Positions 62,826 through 64,000 of a stretch of 64,000 nucleotides of DNA are shown here, in pieces. The translations under genes were made by a program, and so were the position numbers. The DNA is from Thiosocius sp963808165. GTDB taxonomy: Bacteria > Pseudomonadota > Gammaproteobacteria > Chromatiales > Chromatiaceae. Within the stretch, counting starts at the first letter, position 1. Every line of letters starts with the position of its first letter. The notes below the pieces were generated by a model. It saw nothing but the letters and a program-made list of their open reading frames with translations. It was not told the origin of the DNA and did no database searches. The DNA is taken from contig CAWEET010000021.1 in assembly GCA_963808165.1 (NCBI GenBank), positions 310,001-374,000 of the forward strand. Direction: 5' to 3'.

Positions 62826-63878
62826 TCATTCATCTTGCGCTGCCCAGGTCGTCGCTGAAGCGTCACCGTCCTGGCCAGGACCCCGACGCCGCGTGCGATA
62901 CAAGGCCAGGGTGTGTTCGAGTATCGTCTCGATCTCGGCGCGCAGAGCAGCCGGTTCCAGCACCTCCACGCTGCTGCCATGACGCAGGATCTCCATCAGG
63001 AGTTCGCGACTCTGGGCATAGGGCAGCTCCATGATCAGGCTGTCGCCTTCCCAATACACCTGCTGCCGCGGATGCCAGGTCTCTTCTGCGATCCAGCGGG
63101 CGGCGTCCGCCGAGAAGCGCAGGCGTGCCCGACCGGTGGCCTTGCCGCCGAAAATGCCGAAGCCGTCACCCATCGCGTCTTCGAGCCTTTTGGCCCCTAT
63201 CTTGCACGCCGACCTCTTATCCAGCTCGGCATGCCGGATCGCGTCCAGCGCGAACAGCCGCAGATCATTCACCTTGTGGCACCAGGCCAGCAGGTACCAG
63301 TTCTCGCGATAGTGCAGCAGGCGTTGCGGCGACACCAGCCGTTGGCCGACCACGTCCCGACTGCGGGTGTAGTAGGTGATCAGCAGTCGTCGTTGTCTGA
63401 CGGTGGCGCGTGCAATCAACTCGAAGCCGGTGCTGGTCCGGCGTCGCGTCGCAGAATGCAGGATTCGGATGAACGACAGGATCGCCGCAGGCTCGTCATC
63501 CGCGGTCCCCAGCAGATGGGTGATGCGGGTGAGCAGAGATCGCGACGCGCTGGAGACGAGCCCGGGCTGCATGCTGCCGGCGAGCCGATGCATCGTCAGC
63601 AAGGCATAGATCTCGCTTTGATTGAACCAGAGTCCGCGGATGCCATAGCCTTGCATGCCCGTCGTCGGATCGGGGCCCAGTAGGTAGCCGCTGGGACGTT
63701 CGCTTCCACCTCGCTGCCACTCGATCGGTGCCCCCAGTCGGTCGCGCAAGTATTCCATGTCGCGCTTGAAGGTTGCGCGTGAAACCTCCAGTTCGTCGAG
63801 AAATCGCCGGATTGGCACCGGCTGTCGACTGGTTTCGAGCAGGTGGACAATCTGCTGGATGCGCTCGGTCCGGCTCAT
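62826..63878 (-). CDS. WYL-domain transcriptional regulator
   Basis: I chose the ATG at 63878 (MSRTERIQQI); an ATG at 63899 would place the start inside the palindrome. The 350-residue protein has a DeoR-type winged HTH (about 1-60, PVPIRRFLDELEVSRATFKRDMEYLRDRLGAPI), a WYL domain (about 140-215, with ISY-like TYYTRSRDVVGQRLVSPQRLLHYRENWYLLAWC) and a WCX domain (to about 330). WYL regulators often control defence or DNA-damage genes; the ligand is thought to be nucleic acid. The palindrome at 63882-63920 just upstream is its likely operator. Confidence 0.9.
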   Translation of the reverse strand: MSRTERIQQIVHLLETSRQPVPIRRFLDELEVSRATFKRDMEYLRDRLGAPIEWQRGGSERPSGYLLGPDPTTGMQGYGIRGLWFNQSEIYALLTMHRLAGSMQPGLVSSASRSLLTRITHLLGTADDEPAAILSFIRILHSATRRRTSTGFELIARATVRQRRLLITYYTRSRDVVGQRLVSPQRLLHYRENWYLLAWCHKVNDLRLFALDAIRHAELDKRSACKIGAKRLEDAMGDGFGIFGGKATGRARLRFSADAARWIAEETWHPRQQVYWEGDSLIMELPYAQSRELLMEILRHGSSVEVLEPAALRAEIETILEHTLALYRTRRRGPGQDGDASATTWAAQDE

Positions 63879-63881
63879 AGG

Positions 63882-63920
63882 CCGGCTATAGTGGCTCACT
63901 CATTGAGCCACTATAGCCGG
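63882..63920. promoter_or_regulatory. perfect 17-bp palindrome between divergent genes, candidate WYL operator
   Basis: CCGGCTATAGTGGCTCA at 63882-63898 pairs perfectly with TGAGCCACTATAGCCGG at 63904-63920 around a 5-base centre. It begins four bases upstream of the WYL start codon and lies 35 bases before the divergent ATG at 63956. This position fits autoregulation and control of the neighbour. No T-run follows, so it is not a terminator. Confidence 0.75.
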
Positions 63921-63955
63921 CATGATGTCCCGGTAACAGCCATGGGGGATGTGTC

Positions 63956-64000
63956 ATGACACCAACAGACGATCGATCGGATACGGCCTGGCATGTACAA
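63956..64000 (+). CDS. start of an unidentified gene cut by the window edge
   Basis: GGGGGAT precedes the ATG by a few bases. The 15 visible codons read MTPTDDRSDTAWHVQ and stay open to the window end. This is too short to name. Being divergent from the WYL regulator across the palindrome, it is the most likely regulated partner. Confidence 0.55.
   Translation, partial: MTPTDDRSDTAWHVQ

Overview
The window looks like a chromosomal segment of a GC-rich gammaproteobacterium. Gram-negative envelope genes support this: an LpxC homologue, Mla-type lipid transport, FadL, AsmA, a type Vd patatin autotransporter and multihaem cytochromes. The gene content and repeat style suggest a sulfur-oxidiser-like (Chromatiales-type) lineage. 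That placement is inference; no rRNA or tRNA gene is visible.

Layout. (1) 1-10.5 kb: the end of a cyclic-nucleotide-binding regulator, a membrane protein whose 3' end runs into a small transposon-like repeat, a four-gene Mla-type ABC/MCE lipid-transport operon, the giant helicase Lhr, and an endonuclease VIII-type glycosylase. (2) 10.5-23 kb: debris of a GMC oxidoreductase, a DUF4010 membrane protein, a patatin lipoprotein gene with an in-frame amber codon, and a six-gene cassette (RTX-repeat protein, LolD-like ATPase, FtsX-type permease, NifX-like protein, LolA-like protein, outer-membrane barrel). An MscS fragment and a DUF1631 gene follow. (3) 23-32 kb: mostly single genes (repeat peptide, haem-binding Tll0287-like protein, FadL, DUF1269, DUF6268-like barrel, SHOCT lipoprotein, EthD, PlpD-like autotransporter) separated by repeats. 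(4) 32-57 kb: two paralogous MoxR-DUF58-DUF4381-BatABCD operons on the same strand. They flank lpxC, an AraC regulator, a large AsmA protein, a SYLF protein and an esterase. The second operon also carries an alkaline-phosphatase-superfamily gene. (5) 57-64 kb: an octahaem cytochrome with HEAT/TPR repeats, an MltF-like lytic transglycosylase, a divergent Lgt paralogue, and a WYL regulator with a perfect palindromic operator-like site facing a gene cut by the window edge.

The least explained material is non-coding. Two elements of about 270-290 nt (1443-1728 and 14138-14407) share one layout: an outer stem, a left arm, a right arm, and conserved loop blocks that are complementary to each other. 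All three stems differ in sequence between the copies yet still pair. This looks like selection on a folded RNA or single-stranded DNA. Two MITE-like families (665-822 with 24765-24922; 31649-31914) share a 54-nt core whose hairpin also differs while still pairing. A 153-bp repeat occurs as a perfect-period triplet (48537-48982) and as one distant inverted copy (23724-23870).
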